Positions 24,926 through 33,980 are shown, counted from the stretch's first letter. The stretch is DNA of 64,000 bases from Chitinophaga varians (GCF_012641275.1 NZ_JABAIA010000002.1:1178001-1242000); one strand, 5' to 3'. Translations and numbers: made by a program. Notes: a model not told the origin generated them from the letters alone.

Positions 24926-26464
24926 TTAGTGGTCCATCGCCACTACCGGACGGCTGTTCTTCTTCCGGTTAGATGCCACCAGCAGCAGCGGTAGTGAAAC
25001 CAGGAATACCAGTCCCATCACGAGGAACGCATCACTGAAACTGAGCAGCATTCCCTGCCGCGTGATGCTATGATCGAGCAGCTGCACGGCCTGTTGCCGC
25101 GCATGTGACGCGGAGGCGCCCTTGCTTTGGAAAAACTGCGTATAGCCGTGCAGGCGGTTATATACGGCGGGGTTGGACGGATCGAGGTGGCTCACCAGGT
25201 CGTAACGGTGCTGCGCATTGCGTTTGGCCAGGTAGGTGTTGATCAGGGCGATGCCGAAGGAGCCGCCCAGTTGCCGCATCATGTTGTTGAGTGCCGCTCC
25301 CTGCGGTATGTCGGTAGGTGCCAGCGAGGATACCGCCAGTGTGGTGAGGGGCACTGTCATCAGCGCCATGCCCAGCGCGCGCCATATCAGCGAGCTGCTG
25401 ATGGCGGCCGAGGTGGCGTTCTGGTTCAACTGTGACATTTGCCAGCTGAAGAGGATGAACATGCTCATGCCGGCGAGGATAAGATACAACGGCGACAGGC
25501 CGCGCTGTAACAGGCCGGCGCTGATCACCAGTCCGCCGATGGCGAGGAAAGCGCCGGGCAGTAACAACATCCCTGTTTGCAACGGCGTGAAATAAAGCAG
25601 CCGCTGTGCAAATACCGGCGTCAGAAATACGGAGGCGAACATACCCGTGCCCGATATAAAGGTGAGGATGGCGCCTACGCTGAGGTTCCTGCTTTTTAAC
25701 ACACGCAGGTTTACTACGGGGTGGGCTACACGTAATTCCCACCAGATGAAAACGGCGATGCCGAATAGTGCGATGACGCTCAGCCACACGATGTACGCCG
25801 CTTCAAACCAGTCGTCTGTTTCACCGCGTTCCAGTACCGTCTGCAGTGCGCTCACGCCAACGGCCAGGAGGATAATGCCGGTCCAGTCGATACGGGTGGA
25901 CTGTGTTTGCTGCGGTGGCTCGTCCAGGAGCAGGTAACAGACAAAGGCAACGAGTATACCAATCGGTACATTGATATAGAATATCCATGGCCAGCTGTAA
26001 AACTCTGTGATGTAGCCACCGAGGGTAGGACCGATGGTGGGGCCAACGAATACGCCTATCCCAAAGATGGCGCTGGCCACGTTCTGTTTTTCTTTCGGAA
26101 ACTGGCGGAATACGATCACCTGTGATACCGACAGCAGGGCGCCGCCACCGATGCCTTGCAGGAAACGGAAAATTACCAGCGTCCAGATGCTGGTGGCTTG
26201 TCCGCACATAAAGGAAAAAAACGTAAAAGCCAGGATAGAACCGATGTAGTAGTTGCGCTGGCCCAGTCGGGCCGCGAGGAAACTGGTGATGGGGATGATG
26301 ATCACGTTGGCGATGGCGTAGGCGGTGATCACCCAGGAAGTGTCTTCCAGGGTGGCGCCGAGGTTGCCGCTCATGTGCGACAAGGCCACGTTGACGATGG
26401 AAGTGTCTATCAGTTCCATGATGGCCGCGGCAATGACCGCGACCACCAGTAGTTTACTTTTCAT
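24926..26464 (-). CDS. DHA2-family MFS drug exporter (EmrB/QacA type)
   Basis: A protein of 512 residues with fourteen predicted membrane segments. The start MELIDTSIVNVALSHMSG (motif D1 of DHA2 drug:H+ antiporters), the loop LAARLGQRNYYIGS (motif A) and the GIGVFVGPTIGPTLGGY segment (motif C) are all visible. It pumps hydrophobic drugs from the cytoplasm or inner leaflet. The start codon at 26464 lies inside the TetR operator at 26463-26476, so the regulator would block initiation directly. The 30-bp gap to the SDR gene on the same strand and the TetR gene upstream make a three-gene stress-response locus. Confidence 0.94.
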   Translation of the reverse strand: MKSKLLVVAVIAAAIMELIDTSIVNVALSHMSGNLGATLEDTSWVITAYAIANVIIIPITSFLAARLGQRNYYIGSILAFTFFSFMCGQATSIWTLVIFRFLQGIGGGALLSVSQVIVFRQFPKEKQNVASAIFGIGVFVGPTIGPTLGGYITEFYSWPWIFYINVPIGILVAFVCYLLLDEPPQQTQSTRIDWTGIILLAVGVSALQTVLERGETDDWFEAAYIVWLSVIALFGIAVFIWWELRVAHPVVNLRVLKSRNLSVGAILTFISGTGMFASVFLTPVFAQRLLYFTPLQTGMLLLPGAFLAIGGLVISAGLLQRGLSPLYLILAGMSMFILFSWQMSQLNQNATSAAISSSLIWRALGMALMTVPLTTLAVSSLAPTDIPQGAALNNMMRQLGGSFGIALINTYLAKRNAQHRYDLVSHLDPSNPAVYNRLHGYTQFFQSKGASASHARQQAVQLLDHSITRQGMLLSFSDAFLVMGLVFLVSLPLLLVASNRKKNSRPVVAMDH

Positions 26465-26476
26465 ACCGATTGGTAT
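26463..26476. promoter_or_regulatory. TetR operator at the MFS start (copy 1)
   Basis: ATACCGATTGGTAT is an ATACC-N4-GGTAT palindrome. It overlaps the MFS start codon and matches the copies at 27244-27259 and 27921-27934. Confidence 0.65.
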
Positions 26477-26494
26477 ATTATATGGCGAAAAAAA

Positions 26495-27232
26495 TCAGGA
26501 ACGGGCGTTCACCGTTTGCAGGGCCTGTGCCGGTGAAGTGGATTGCAGCAACTGCCATACCTGCCGGGTTTGACCGATATGGATTTCGTACTCGTCATTT
26601 TTGAGAGCCTCCATGAAGCCGGCGGCCACTTCCCGGGGCGAAATGCCTTTCTCGCCGCCGATTTCGCGGGAGAAGTCGGTGTTCACCAGGGGCGGCATCA
26701 GTTCAAATACACGTATAGGCGCCACCGATACCCGCAGTGATTGCGTGTAGGAGTGGAGCGCCGCTTTGCTGGCCGCGTAGGTGGGCACCGCGGTGAAAGG
26801 CACCAGCGCCGTGACGGAGCTCACATTCACGATCGCGGCTTCCGGCTGTTGCTGCAGCAATGGCAGCAAATATTCCGTCAGTTGCAGGATAGCCAGATAG
26901 TTGGTCAGCATTTCATCTGCTGCTTTATCGATGGCCCGGGCGCTGTTGCTCAATGCATAAGCATATGCTTTACCCGCATTGTTGATGAGCATGTTCAGCT
27001 GCGGGTATTCCTGCTGCAATGTTTTTACCAGCGCTTTTACCTGCGTGTCCTTGGTGACGTCGCATACCATGGGAACGAGACCTGGCGTGCCTGCTGCGGC
27101 CTGCTGCAGCCGTGCTTCATCCCTTCCGGTGATGATGACCGTGTTGCCCGCTGCTGATAATGCCTGTGCCAGTGCCAGTCCGATGCCGGCACTGCCTCCG
27201 GTAATTAATACCGTGTTACCTTCTGTTTTCAT
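26495..27232 (-). CDS. Short-chain dehydrogenase/reductase (SDR)
   Basis: A protein of 245 residues. The Rossmann motif is GGSAGIGLALA (TGxxxGIG type) near residue 12, NNAGKAYAY follows near residue 87, and the catalytic YAASKAAL (Tyr-x3-Lys) is near residue 150, preceded by a serine in VNVSSVT. The family oxidises or reduces alcohols and ketones with NAD(P). It resembles the DltE/YciK-like group of SDRs common in stress loci. It sits between the MFS exporter and the TetR regulator on the same strand and has its own operator copy 12 bp upstream of the start, so it is part of the same regulon. Confidence 0.92.
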   Translation of the reverse strand: MKTEGNTVLITGGSAGIGLALAQALSAAGNTVIITGRDEARLQQAAAGTPGLVPMVCDVTKDTQVKALVKTLQQEYPQLNMLINNAGKAYAYALSNSARAIDKAADEMLTNYLAILQLTEYLLPLLQQQPEAAIVNVSSVTALVPFTAVPTYAASKAALHSYTQSLRVSVAPIRVFELMPPLVNTDFSREIGGEKGISPREVAAGFMEALKNDEYEIHIGQTRQVWQLLQSTSPAQALQTVNARS

Positions 27233-27243
27233 GTTATAATCAT

Positions 27244-27259
27244 TATACCAATCGGTATA
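27244..27259. promoter_or_regulatory. TetR operator upstream of the SDR gene (copy 2)
   Basis: TATACCAATCGGTATA is a palindrome with ATACC-N4-GGTAT arms, 12 bp before the SDR start. It is the second of three identical-type sites. Confidence 0.68.
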
Positions 27260-27301
27260 TTTTAGAATAAAAAAATATCCAAATAAAAAATAATCAAATC
27301 A

Positions 27302-27886
27302 TCAGAGTTGATGGACGAATGTTTCGAGCGACTGCATAATGGCATTGCGGTAATGCATTTTGCCGGTCAGTTTGGCGATCATGATACATCCTTCTATCAT
27401 GGCGATGATGGTCAGGGCGGCCTGTTCCGGATTGGTCTGCGGACTGAATTCTCCCTGGCGGATGCCCAGCGTGATATCGTGCGCGATACTGTCCTTCCAT
27501 TTGCTCACGGCCTCGGCGGCGCACTGTTTCAGGGCAGGATGTGTATCGTCTGCTTCCGTGGCGGTGTTCAGGATAGGACAACCACCCACGGGGAACGGGT
27601 GCTTCAGGAAGTTGGTATATACATGCACATAGGCCAGCAGCTTACCGCGATAGGTGTCCTGCTTCGCTTTTTCCTCCCGCACAATGTTGGTCACCTGGCG
27701 GATATTGTATTCAAATGCCGCCAGCGCCACCTCGTCTTTGTTGGCGAAGTTACCGTATATGCTGCCTTTCGTCAGCCCGGTAGCATTCGTCATGTCCGTC
27801 AGCGAGGTGCCGGCATACCCTTTCTCATTGAACACAGGAGCGGTCTTCTCCACGATAAACTGTTTCGTTCTGGCTGCTTTGTTCAT
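27302..27886 (-). CDS. TetR/AcrR-family transcriptional regulator
   Basis: A protein of 194 residues from the ATG at 27886 (MNKAARTKQFIVEKTAPVFN); the in-frame extension to 28006 is not typical. The N-terminal helix-turn-helix contains GYAGTSLTDMTNATGLTKGSIYGNF, the standard TetR pattern, and the C-terminal ligand domain is less conserved. It is a repressor of the SDR and MFS genes next to it by position. A copy of the ATACC-N4-GGTAT operator 35 bp upstream of its own start suggests autoregulation. The likely inducer is a drug or toxic compound. Confidence 0.93.
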   Translation of the reverse strand: MNKAARTKQFIVEKTAPVFNEKGYAGTSLTDMTNATGLTKGSIYGNFANKDEVALAAFEYNIRQVTNIVREEKAKQDTYRGKLLAYVHVYTNFLKHPFPVGGCPILNTATEADDTHPALKQCAAEAVSKWKDSIAHDITLGIRQGEFSPQTNPEQAALTIIAMIEGCIMIAKLTGKMHYRNAIMQSLETFVHQL

Positions 27887-27920
27887 ATTACTTATTCTTC
27901 CTGTTAGATGAAACAAAATT

Positions 27921-27934
27921 ATACCATTTGGTAT
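27921..27934. promoter_or_regulatory. TetR operator upstream of the regulator gene (copy 3)
   Basis: ATACCATTTGGTAT, within a slightly longer palindrome (TTATACC...GGTATAA), lies 35 bp before the tetR start. It is the third site of the same design. Confidence 0.68.
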
Positions 27935-27980
27935 AAAATGAAAAATCTTTTTTCTGACCGGGCTGAAACGGTGTAAGCCA

Positions 27981-28137
27981 AAGCTCCAACATTGAATTGA
28001 CCCCAAGCTCTAACTTTGAATTGGCCGTAGCTTCAACCTTGACGTAATCCAAGGCTTTACTTTGAATATCCAAGGCTTCAACTTTGAATATCCAGGGCAT
28101 CAACTTATTGTGACCCAGGGCTTCAGCCCTGGGATAC
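27981..28137. repeat. Decayed tandem array of a ~22-bp hairpin repeat, about seven units
   Basis: Units of 20-24 bp start at about 27981, 28005, 28029, 28052, 28073, 28095 and 28118. The consensus resembles AGGCTTCAACTTTGAATATCC. The last unit forms an intact hairpin (CCCAGGGC-TTCA-GCCCTGGG, 28114-28133). Other units have lost the second arm. Spacers are absent, so it is not a CRISPR. The array lies in the gap between tetR and the RND terminator and codes for nothing convincing. Confidence 0.6.
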
Positions 28138-28145
28138 GCCGCCAT

Positions 28146-28187
28146 AAAAGAACCGGGCCGACCCTAAAGGCCAGCCCGGTTCTTTTT
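28146..28187 (-). terminator. Terminator of the heavy-metal RND operon
   Basis: AAAAGAACCGGGC pairs with GCCCGGTTCTTTT (13 bp). The T-rich stretch on each side could allow use in both directions. It lies 23 bp downstream of the CzcA stop at 28210. Confidence 0.78.
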
Positions 28188-28209
28188 CAATATAATCAGC
28201 TAAGTCAAC

Positions 28210-31200
28210 TTATTCAGCAGGTTCCTCCGGAGGAGGTGGCTGCGGGTGTTTTTTCTTCTCGGCCCAATAATACAGCGGCGGGATCACCACCGGTGTAAAC
28301 AGCAGGGTGAAGGTCAGTCCGCCGATGATCACCGTCGCCAGCGGCCTTTGCACATCGGAGCCGATACCTGTGCTGATAGCGGCAGGCACCAGGCCGATGA
28401 TGGCTACCATCAGCATCATCATAATGGCCTTGAACTGGTCGACTGCTACCCGCTGCACGGAAGCGCGCAGCGTCAGGGGCGACTTGTACATCTCCCGGTT
28501 GAGTGCTGACACGAGCAATACGCCGGCCATCACAGAGATACCAAAGATAGACACGAAACCTACGCCGGCAGACACGTTGAAGTGGTAGCCACGGATGAAC
28601 AGCGCCACAATACCGCCGGCCAAAGCCACCAGTATGCAGCTCATGGTCACGAACGTATGTTTCATGCTTTTAAACAGCATAAAGAGGAACACGAACACGA
28701 TCACGATCGTCAGCGGAATGGTGAGTGACAGCTGTTTGCCGGCACGTTCCAGGTTCTCGTACTGGCCGCCGTAGATAATGTCATAGCCTTTGGACACATG
28801 TACGCTCTTGCCGATCTTTTCCTGCAGTTCTGCCACAAAAGAGCCCTGGTCGCGGCCTCTCACGTTGGTACGTACAGTCACCATGCGTTTGCCATCGATG
28901 CGGTAGATGTTGGTCTGCCCATCGATAAACTGAACGTCCGCCAGCTGGTCCATCGGTATCAGCGCGCCGGTGGCGGCAGGTATCTGCAGGTTGCGGATAG
29001 CTTCTACCGTATTCCTGTCCTGTGGCAGGTAACGGATCACGATATCGTACCGTTTGGTGCCGTCATATAATGTACCGATCGGTTTACCGCCGATAGCAGC
29101 TTCAATCATCGACTGGATGTCGCTGACATTGATGCCGAAACGGGCTGCATTTTCACGGTTGATGTTAATGGCCAGCTGCGCCTGGGTGCCTTCCTGTTCG
29201 ATGTTCACGGAGGCGGAGCCTTGTGTGGCTTTCACGATTGCCGCGATGCTGTCGGCTTTGGGCCGCATCAGGGCCAGGTCGTCGCCCACCACGGAAATGG
29301 CCAGGTCAGCGGCGCTACCGGTCACGATTTCCATTACCTGGTCAATGATAGGCTGACCGGAGTTGAAAGACGTGCCCGGAATATTTTTTTCCAGGTCGGC
29401 CTGTATACGTTTTACGAGTTCTTTTTTGGTGATGGTATCGCTCCATAGCTTATAGTCTTTCAGGCCTACCAGTATCTCGGTACGGTTGGCAGGGAAGGGG
29501 TCGGTACCATCGTCGTTACGCCCGGTTTGTGTGATCACGTACTTCACCGGCGGATAGGAAGCGATCACTTTCCGGATGATGGGCGCGATCTTGGCGTTTT
29601 CCTGGATGGTAACGCCGGCAGGCATAAACGAACGCATGAAGATGGAGCCTTCGTCCAGCTCTGGGAGGAATTCCGTGCCCAGTTTGCCTGCGAGGCCTAT
29701 CATCAGCACAATGACCACCGTAGCGATGATCACCGTTTGCCGGTGGAAGCGCAGGAAGAAATTGAGCGAACGCTGGTACAGGTGTTCCAGGAAATCCAGT
29801 ATCCTGTTGCGGTGCGCCTTCATGGGCTTATCGGAAGACAGTGCTTTTTTGTAGGCATAGGAAATAAGCACCGGGATGAGCGTGAGCGCGCAGATCATGG
29901 CGCCTATCACGGCAAATGCCAGTGTGAGGGCCATGGGAGAGAACAGTTTGCCTTCCACGCGGGTCATCATCAGAATCGGCGTATAGGCGAGGATGATAAT
30001 GGTAACGGAGAAGAATATTTCACGGCCTACTTCCTGCGCGGCAGAAAGCGTGATACCGATAATGCCGCCCTGTTTCTCCTGTGGTGTAGCGTTGCGGTAG
30101 CGGCGTATCAGGTGTTCCGCCATTACGCAGGCGCCGTCCACGATGATACCGAAGTCGATAGCGCCGAGCGACAGCAGGTTGGCTGGAATGCCGGTCAGCC
30201 GCATGAGGATAAACGCAAACAGCAGGGAGAACGGGATAGTGGCGGTCACCACCAGCGCTGAACGGATGCTGCCAAGGAAAAACACCAGTATGATCACCAC
30301 GATGCTGACGCCCATAAACAGCGTATGCGCCACGGTTTCCAGGGAGTGGTCGATCAGGAAGCTGCGGTCGTACAGTACGCGGAGCTTTACGCCTTCCGGC
30401 AGTTCTGTTTCCGACAGCAGGGCCAGTTTTTCCTTCAGTGCTTTCAGTGCTATGCTGGGGTTTTCGCCACGGCGCAGCAGGATGATGCCTTCAGGGGAAC
30501 CAACCTTGTCAATGTTTTCATCGGGCACTGCGTAGCCCAATACGCCGGAAGGTGGGGGGGGAGCGGTTTCCACGGTGGCCACATCTTTTACGTATACCGG
30601 TACGCCGTTGACAGCGGTCAGTACAATGTTACGCAGGTCTTTTTCAGACTTCACCGCACCGAGGCCTCTCACTGCGAAGCCTTGTCCGCCGCGTTCGATG
30701 ACGTTACCGCCGGTATTAAGGTTGTTTTTCTGTACCGCGTCGATCACGGACTGCAGCGTAAGGTTGTACTTACGCAGTTTTTCCGGGGAGGTGAGGATAT
30801 GAAACTGTTTGAGCGGCCCGCCGAAGTTGGTCACGTCGGCAATACCGGGCACTTGCAGGATGGCCGGGCGTATTACCCAGTCCTGCAGGTCTCTCAGCTG
30901 CATAGGCGTGAAGCTGGGCGGTGCTTCCACCACGTAGCGGTAAATTTCGCCTACGGCGGTGGTGAGTGGTGCCAGTTCCGGTGTAACGCCTTCCGGCAGG
31001 GAAATGGAAGAGAGTCTTTCTATGACCTGCTGACGGGCGAAATAGTCGTCAGTGCCGTCCTGGAAAGTCAGCTGTACTACCGAGAGGCCGAAGATGGTGC
31101 GGCTTCTGCGGTCGAGTACGCGGGGCACGTTGTTCAGCGCCCGTTCGATGGGAATTGTTACCTGTTGCTCCACTTCTTCCGCGGCACGGCCATCGAAAGG

Positions 31201-31353
31201 CGCTACGATGATAACGTTGGTGTCAGCGATATCGGGGTAGGCCTCAATTTTCAGCTGGGTAAAACACCAGTAGCCGATCACCGACAAGACCACAGCGCCA
31301 ATGATGACCGCCCAACGGTTACGTAAAGAGAATATCAGAATGTTACGGATCAT
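28210..31353 (-). CDS. czcA: CzcA/CusA-family heavy-metal efflux RND pump
   Basis: A protein of 1047 residues with twelve membrane segments and two large periplasmic loops. The TM4 motif DFGIIVDGACVMAEHL holds the Asp-x5-Asp-x6-Glu set used for proton relay in CzcA-type (divalent cation) pumps. N-terminal SLRNRWAVI and TMLFxGVSIVVIILVFFLGS-type segments are as in HME-RND transporters. Together with the adaptor and TolC-like protein it expels metal ions across both membranes. The start overlaps the DUF190 gene by 4 bases. Whether the metal is Co/Zn/Cd or Cu/Ag cannot be settled, though the DxD/E motif favours divalent ions. Confidence 0.94.
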   Translation of the reverse strand: MIRNILIFSLRNRWAVIIGAVVLSVIGYWCFTQLKIEAYPDIADTNVIIVAPFDGRAAEEVEQQVTIPIERALNNVPRVLDRRSRTIFGLSVVQLTFQDGTDDYFARQQVIERLSSISLPEGVTPELAPLTTAVGEIYRYVVEAPPSFTPMQLRDLQDWVIRPAILQVPGIADVTNFGGPLKQFHILTSPEKLRKYNLTLQSVIDAVQKNNLNTGGNVIERGGQGFAVRGLGAVKSEKDLRNIVLTAVNGVPVYVKDVATVETAPPPPSGVLGYAVPDENIDKVGSPEGIILLRRGENPSIALKALKEKLALLSETELPEGVKLRVLYDRSFLIDHSLETVAHTLFMGVSIVVIILVFFLGSIRSALVVTATIPFSLLFAFILMRLTGIPANLLSLGAIDFGIIVDGACVMAEHLIRRYRNATPQEKQGGIIGITLSAAQEVGREIFFSVTIIILAYTPILMMTRVEGKLFSPMALTLAFAVIGAMICALTLIPVLISYAYKKALSSDKPMKAHRNRILDFLEHLYQRSLNFFLRFHRQTVIIATVVIVLMIGLAGKLGTEFLPELDEGSIFMRSFMPAGVTIQENAKIAPIIRKVIASYPPVKYVITQTGRNDDGTDPFPANRTEILVGLKDYKLWSDTITKKELVKRIQADLEKNIPGTSFNSGQPIIDQVMEIVTGSAADLAISVVGDDLALMRPKADSIAAIVKATQGSASVNIEQEGTQAQLAININRENAARFGINVSDIQSMIEAAIGGKPIGTLYDGTKRYDIVIRYLPQDRNTVEAIRNLQIPAATGALIPMDQLADVQFIDGQTNIYRIDGKRMVTVRTNVRGRDQGSFVAELQEKIGKSVHVSKGYDIIYGGQYENLERAGKQLSLTIPLTIVIVFVFLFMLFKSMKHTFVTMSCILVALAGGIVALFIRGYHFNVSAGVGFVSIFGISVMAGVLLVSALNREMYKSPLTLRASVQRVAVDQFKAIMMMLMVAIIGLVPAAISTGIGSDVQRPLATVIIGGLTFTLLFTPVVIPPLYYWAEKKKHPQPPPPEEPAE

Positions 31354-31655
31354 GCTTCAAATTGATCTACGTGATGGGTAATAATAAAGCCTCCCTTATA
31401 GGTGCTCCTCAGCAGTGTCAGCACTTCCCGCACTTTGTCGTCTTCATCTATGAGGGTGATCATCATGGGAGGTTCGTCAAAAGAAAAGATTTCATCCGGG
31501 CGTTTCATGCGCTGGTTGATGCCAAAGCCCATGACACCGCGGTATACGGTGGCTCCTTTCACATTGTTGTTCATCAGGAGCTGCATAATGTATTCGTACA
31601 GGGGGCGGGTACCGTACATATCATCTTTGTCAATAAAGATTTGTGCCTGTAGCAT
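31350..31655 (-). CDS. PII-like signalling protein, DUF190 family
   Basis: A protein of 101 residues. The start (MLQAQIFIDKDDMYGTRPLY) and the middle part (KGATVYRGVMGFG, then PMMITLIDEDDKV) match DUF190, a PII/CutA-like trimeric fold. Such proteins are often encoded beside transporters and may sense nucleotides or metals. Here it sits between the adaptor and the RND pump, overlapping the pump start by 4 bases, so it is likely translated with the pump. Regulation of the pump or binding of the metal are possible roles; no direct evidence. Confidence 0.9.
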   Translation of the reverse strand: MLQAQIFIDKDDMYGTRPLYEYIMQLLMNNNVKGATVYRGVMGFGINQRMKRPDEIFSFDEPPMMITLIDEDDKVREVLTLLRSTYKGGFIITHHVDQFEA

Positions 31656-31665
31656 AGCTGTATTT

Positions 31666-32721
31666 TTAGTAGCCGAATGAAATACCTTTTAACTGCATGG
31701 AACCGTCTGTCACCACTTTATCGCCTGGCTGCACGCCGGTGAGCACCACCATGCGGTCGCCTACCTGGGCGGCGGTGAGTACTTCGCGGCGAACGAAGGT
31801 GCGTTCGTCTGTTCTCACGAAGACGTAGTTTTTGCCCTGTACTGTCACCACGGCGGCACGCGACACGGAGAGGGTATTGCCTTCGCTGACACCGAATTTA
31901 ACGGTGGCATACATGCCGGCGCGGAGTTTATGCTGGATATCGGCCACGGTGATCCTCAGTTTCACCATGCGGGTGATATTGTCTACCACTTCGCCCACGT
32001 TTTCGATCACGCCGGTAAAGGTTTCACCGGGGTAGGAGTTGAACTGCAGTTTGCAGCTGCTGCCTTCCTTCACTTTGGTGATCTGGTTTTCCGGCATTTC
32101 GCAGATGAGCCAGGTCTTATCGGTTTTGGCGGTGACGAGTGTTTGCGGATCGAAGCCGGCGAGTTTCAGTTTGGATTCATGCTCGATGATAGAAGTCTTT
32201 TCATTGGCGAGGTCTGTTTCCGCGATGGCCATGTCTGTTTGTGCAGAAATGAGCTCCGTTTTGGCATCAGACACGTCTTTGCCGGTACCTGCGCCATGTT
32301 CGGCGAGGTCTTTAAAGCGGTCCAGTTCTATTTGTTTCTGGGCGGCGATGGCTTTTTTCTGCCGGATGATATTGCCTTTTTCCCGGATGTTGATGATGTG
32401 TTGCAACATTTCGGTGTAGCTGGCAGTGATGTCCGGATTGTCGAACAGTACGATGTTTTGTGAGGCGTTGCCGTTGGAACGTACTACGGTGGCGGCCACA
32501 TGTGCCGGGGCCATCAGTTCTGCGTTCAGGTCGCTCTGGGTGGCTTCCTGAGTTTTAAAGAAGTGCAGGGTAAGGCTGTCGGGGGGCAGTTTAATGGTGC
32601 GTCCACTGTCTTCCACTACGGTTTTGGTGGCAGGGGCGGGCTTGTTTTCATGGTGCTGTCCGCAAGACATAGCCAGCCATGCGATGCTTGCTATTGATAA
32701 GCCAAAGGCGGTCTTTGTCAT
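31666..32721 (-). CDS. czcB: RND efflux periplasmic adaptor (membrane fusion protein), lipoprotein
   Basis: A protein of 351 residues. The lipoprotein signal ends WLAMSC, followed by GQHHE, a possible metal-binding patch. A coiled-coil hairpin region (about residues 95-175, KAIAAQKQIELDRFKDLAEHG) and the lipoyl/beta-barrel parts (GSSCKLQFNSYPGETFTGVIENVG) are typical of CusB/CzcB-type adaptors. It links the inner-membrane pump to the TolC-like channel. It begins 8 bases after the tolC-like gene and ends 10 bases before DUF190. The gene symbol is by homology of arrangement; the metal is not proven. Confidence 0.9.
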   Translation of the reverse strand: MTKTAFGLSIASIAWLAMSCGQHHENKPAPATKTVVEDSGRTIKLPPDSLTLHFFKTQEATQSDLNAELMAPAHVAATVVRSNGNASQNIVLFDNPDITASYTEMLQHIINIREKGNIIRQKKAIAAQKQIELDRFKDLAEHGAGTGKDVSDAKTELISAQTDMAIAETDLANEKTSIIEHESKLKLAGFDPQTLVTAKTDKTWLICEMPENQITKVKEGSSCKLQFNSYPGETFTGVIENVGEVVDNITRMVKLRITVADIQHKLRAGMYATVKFGVSEGNTLSVSRAAVVTVQGKNYVFVRTDERTFVRREVLTAAQVGDRMVVLTGVQPGDKVVTDGSMQLKGISFGY

Positions 32722-32729
32722 CTGTTAAA

Positions 32730-33980
32730 TTATAGTTGATTAATCAATCCGGTTACCTGTAATAATTGCAGGTAGCTTTTACGGTAGTTGTACAGTGCGT
32801 CATAATACATCTTCTGGGTATCGAACCAGGTCCGTTGTGCGTCCAGAAAATCTATGATGGTGGTACCGCCTTTTGTATAGGCATACCTTACTGACTGCAG
32901 GATGTTTTCCGCTTTAGGCAGGATGTTTTTGTATTTGTCCACTGTTTCCCTGTTTACCTGGTAGGTATGCCAGGTGGACTGCACTTCGGTGTTTACCTGT
33001 TGTTGCAGGGCCGACAGTGACTGTTGTGATTGTTGCAATACTATTTTAGACTTTCTGATCTCGCCCTGGTTGCGGCTGAAGAAAGGCAGTTCAATCGTAG
33101 CGTACAAACCGAAGTAAGGGACCCTGTTCTGGGGGTTCCAGATAAAGCCCAGTTCAGGAGAGGGTATTGCCAGTGACTTTTGCAGGGAAATATTGCTTTT
33201 GGCGGCGGTGATCATGGCCTGTGCCTGTTGCACGTCCGGGCGTTTGGCCAGGGAAAGGGCGAGCAGGCTGTCCAGCTGCTGTGTCATTTCCAGGGACATG
33301 ACCGGGTCCTGGTCATCGATGGTGACGCTATCGGTTTGACCGGTGAGCAGTTTCAGGTTTTGAAGTTCATTGCGATAGCTCTGCGCTGCATTTTTGTACT
33401 GGATCTGGTATTGTTCCAGCAGCAGTTGGGTACGTGCCAGTTCGCTGGAGCTGATGACCTGGTTTTTGAGCCGGATTTCCTGGGTTTTGACGAGGCTGTC
33501 GACGTTTTCTTTCGCTTCGAGGATCAGTTCCAGGTTGACCTTATTGTACCAGACATCCAGCCATTTGTTGCCCGTTTCCGTGAGTACGCCCCTTTCCGTG
33601 TCTGCATAGGCTTTTTCAGTGACGGACACGTTGCCGGCGGCGTATTGTTGTTTGTATTTCCGCTGGCCTGCCAGCTGGAACTGTTTGGTGAGCTGCCACC
33701 AGTACTGGTTGTTCTTTCCGTCCAGGAACTTAGTGTCCGGCGCCCACTGACTGGAGTTGGTCATATGCAGCGTCTGGTTGTTCAGTACCGGGTTGGGCCT
33801 GAGGCGTGCCGTGACCACATCGCTTTGGGCGATGGCCGTGTTCAGGCTGGCCGGTTTAAGGAAAGGGTTGTTGTTTCTGGCGGCATGTAAGGCACCTGGT
33901 AAGGTAAGGGTAGTCTGGGCCTCCGATATCAGAGGCAGGCCTACCGTACACGAGAAGATAAGTAAAATGGCGTAACGCAT
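32730..33980 (-). CDS. czcC: TolC/CzcC-family outer-membrane efflux channel
   Basis: A protein of 416 residues from the ATG at 33980 (MRYAILLIFSCTVGLPLIS), which places a clear signal peptide first. The in-frame ATG at 34037 adds 19 residues that do not look like a signal. Two repeats of the outer-membrane efflux protein fold are present, with LRPNPVLNNQTL in the first and SLAIPSPELGFIWNPQNRVPYFG in the second, separated by long helices. It is the first gene of the metal-efflux operon (channel-adaptor-DUF190-pump). The upstream region holds an inverted repeat of possible regulatory use. Confidence 0.91.
   Translation of the reverse strand: MRYAILLIFSCTVGLPLISEAQTTLTLPGALHAARNNNPFLKPASLNTAIAQSDVVTARLRPNPVLNNQTLHMTNSSQWAPDTKFLDGKNNQYWWQLTKQFQLAGQRKYKQQYAAGNVSVTEKAYADTERGVLTETGNKWLDVWYNKVNLELILEAKENVDSLVKTQEIRLKNQVISSSELARTQLLLEQYQIQYKNAAQSYRNELQNLKLLTGQTDSVTIDDQDPVMSLEMTQQLDSLLALSLAKRPDVQQAQAMITAAKSNISLQKSLAIPSPELGFIWNPQNRVPYFGLYATIELPFFSRNQGEIRKSKIVLQQSQQSLSALQQQVNTEVQSTWHTYQVNRETVDKYKNILPKAENILQSVRYAYTKGGTTIIDFLDAQRTWFDTQKMYYDALYNYRKSYLQLLQVTGLINQL

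Noticed and set aside
26495..27232. Link between the two SDR genes at 26495 and 56875 as duplicates
   Set aside because: Outside the common SDR motifs the sequences differ and the loci share no neighbours.
27981..28137. CRISPR array
   Set aside because: Units are directly adjacent with no spacers and degenerate. No cas genes in the window.
27888..28145. Minus-strand frame of 85 codons across the repeat array
   Set aside because: Its product only mirrors the 22-bp repeats (recurring VEALDIQSKALD-type blocks) and overlaps a hairpin. It is not a credible protein.
30325..31326. Plus-strand frame of 333 codons within the CzcA gene
   Set aside because: Antisense shadow of a clear RND pump; composition is that of a reversed coding strand.
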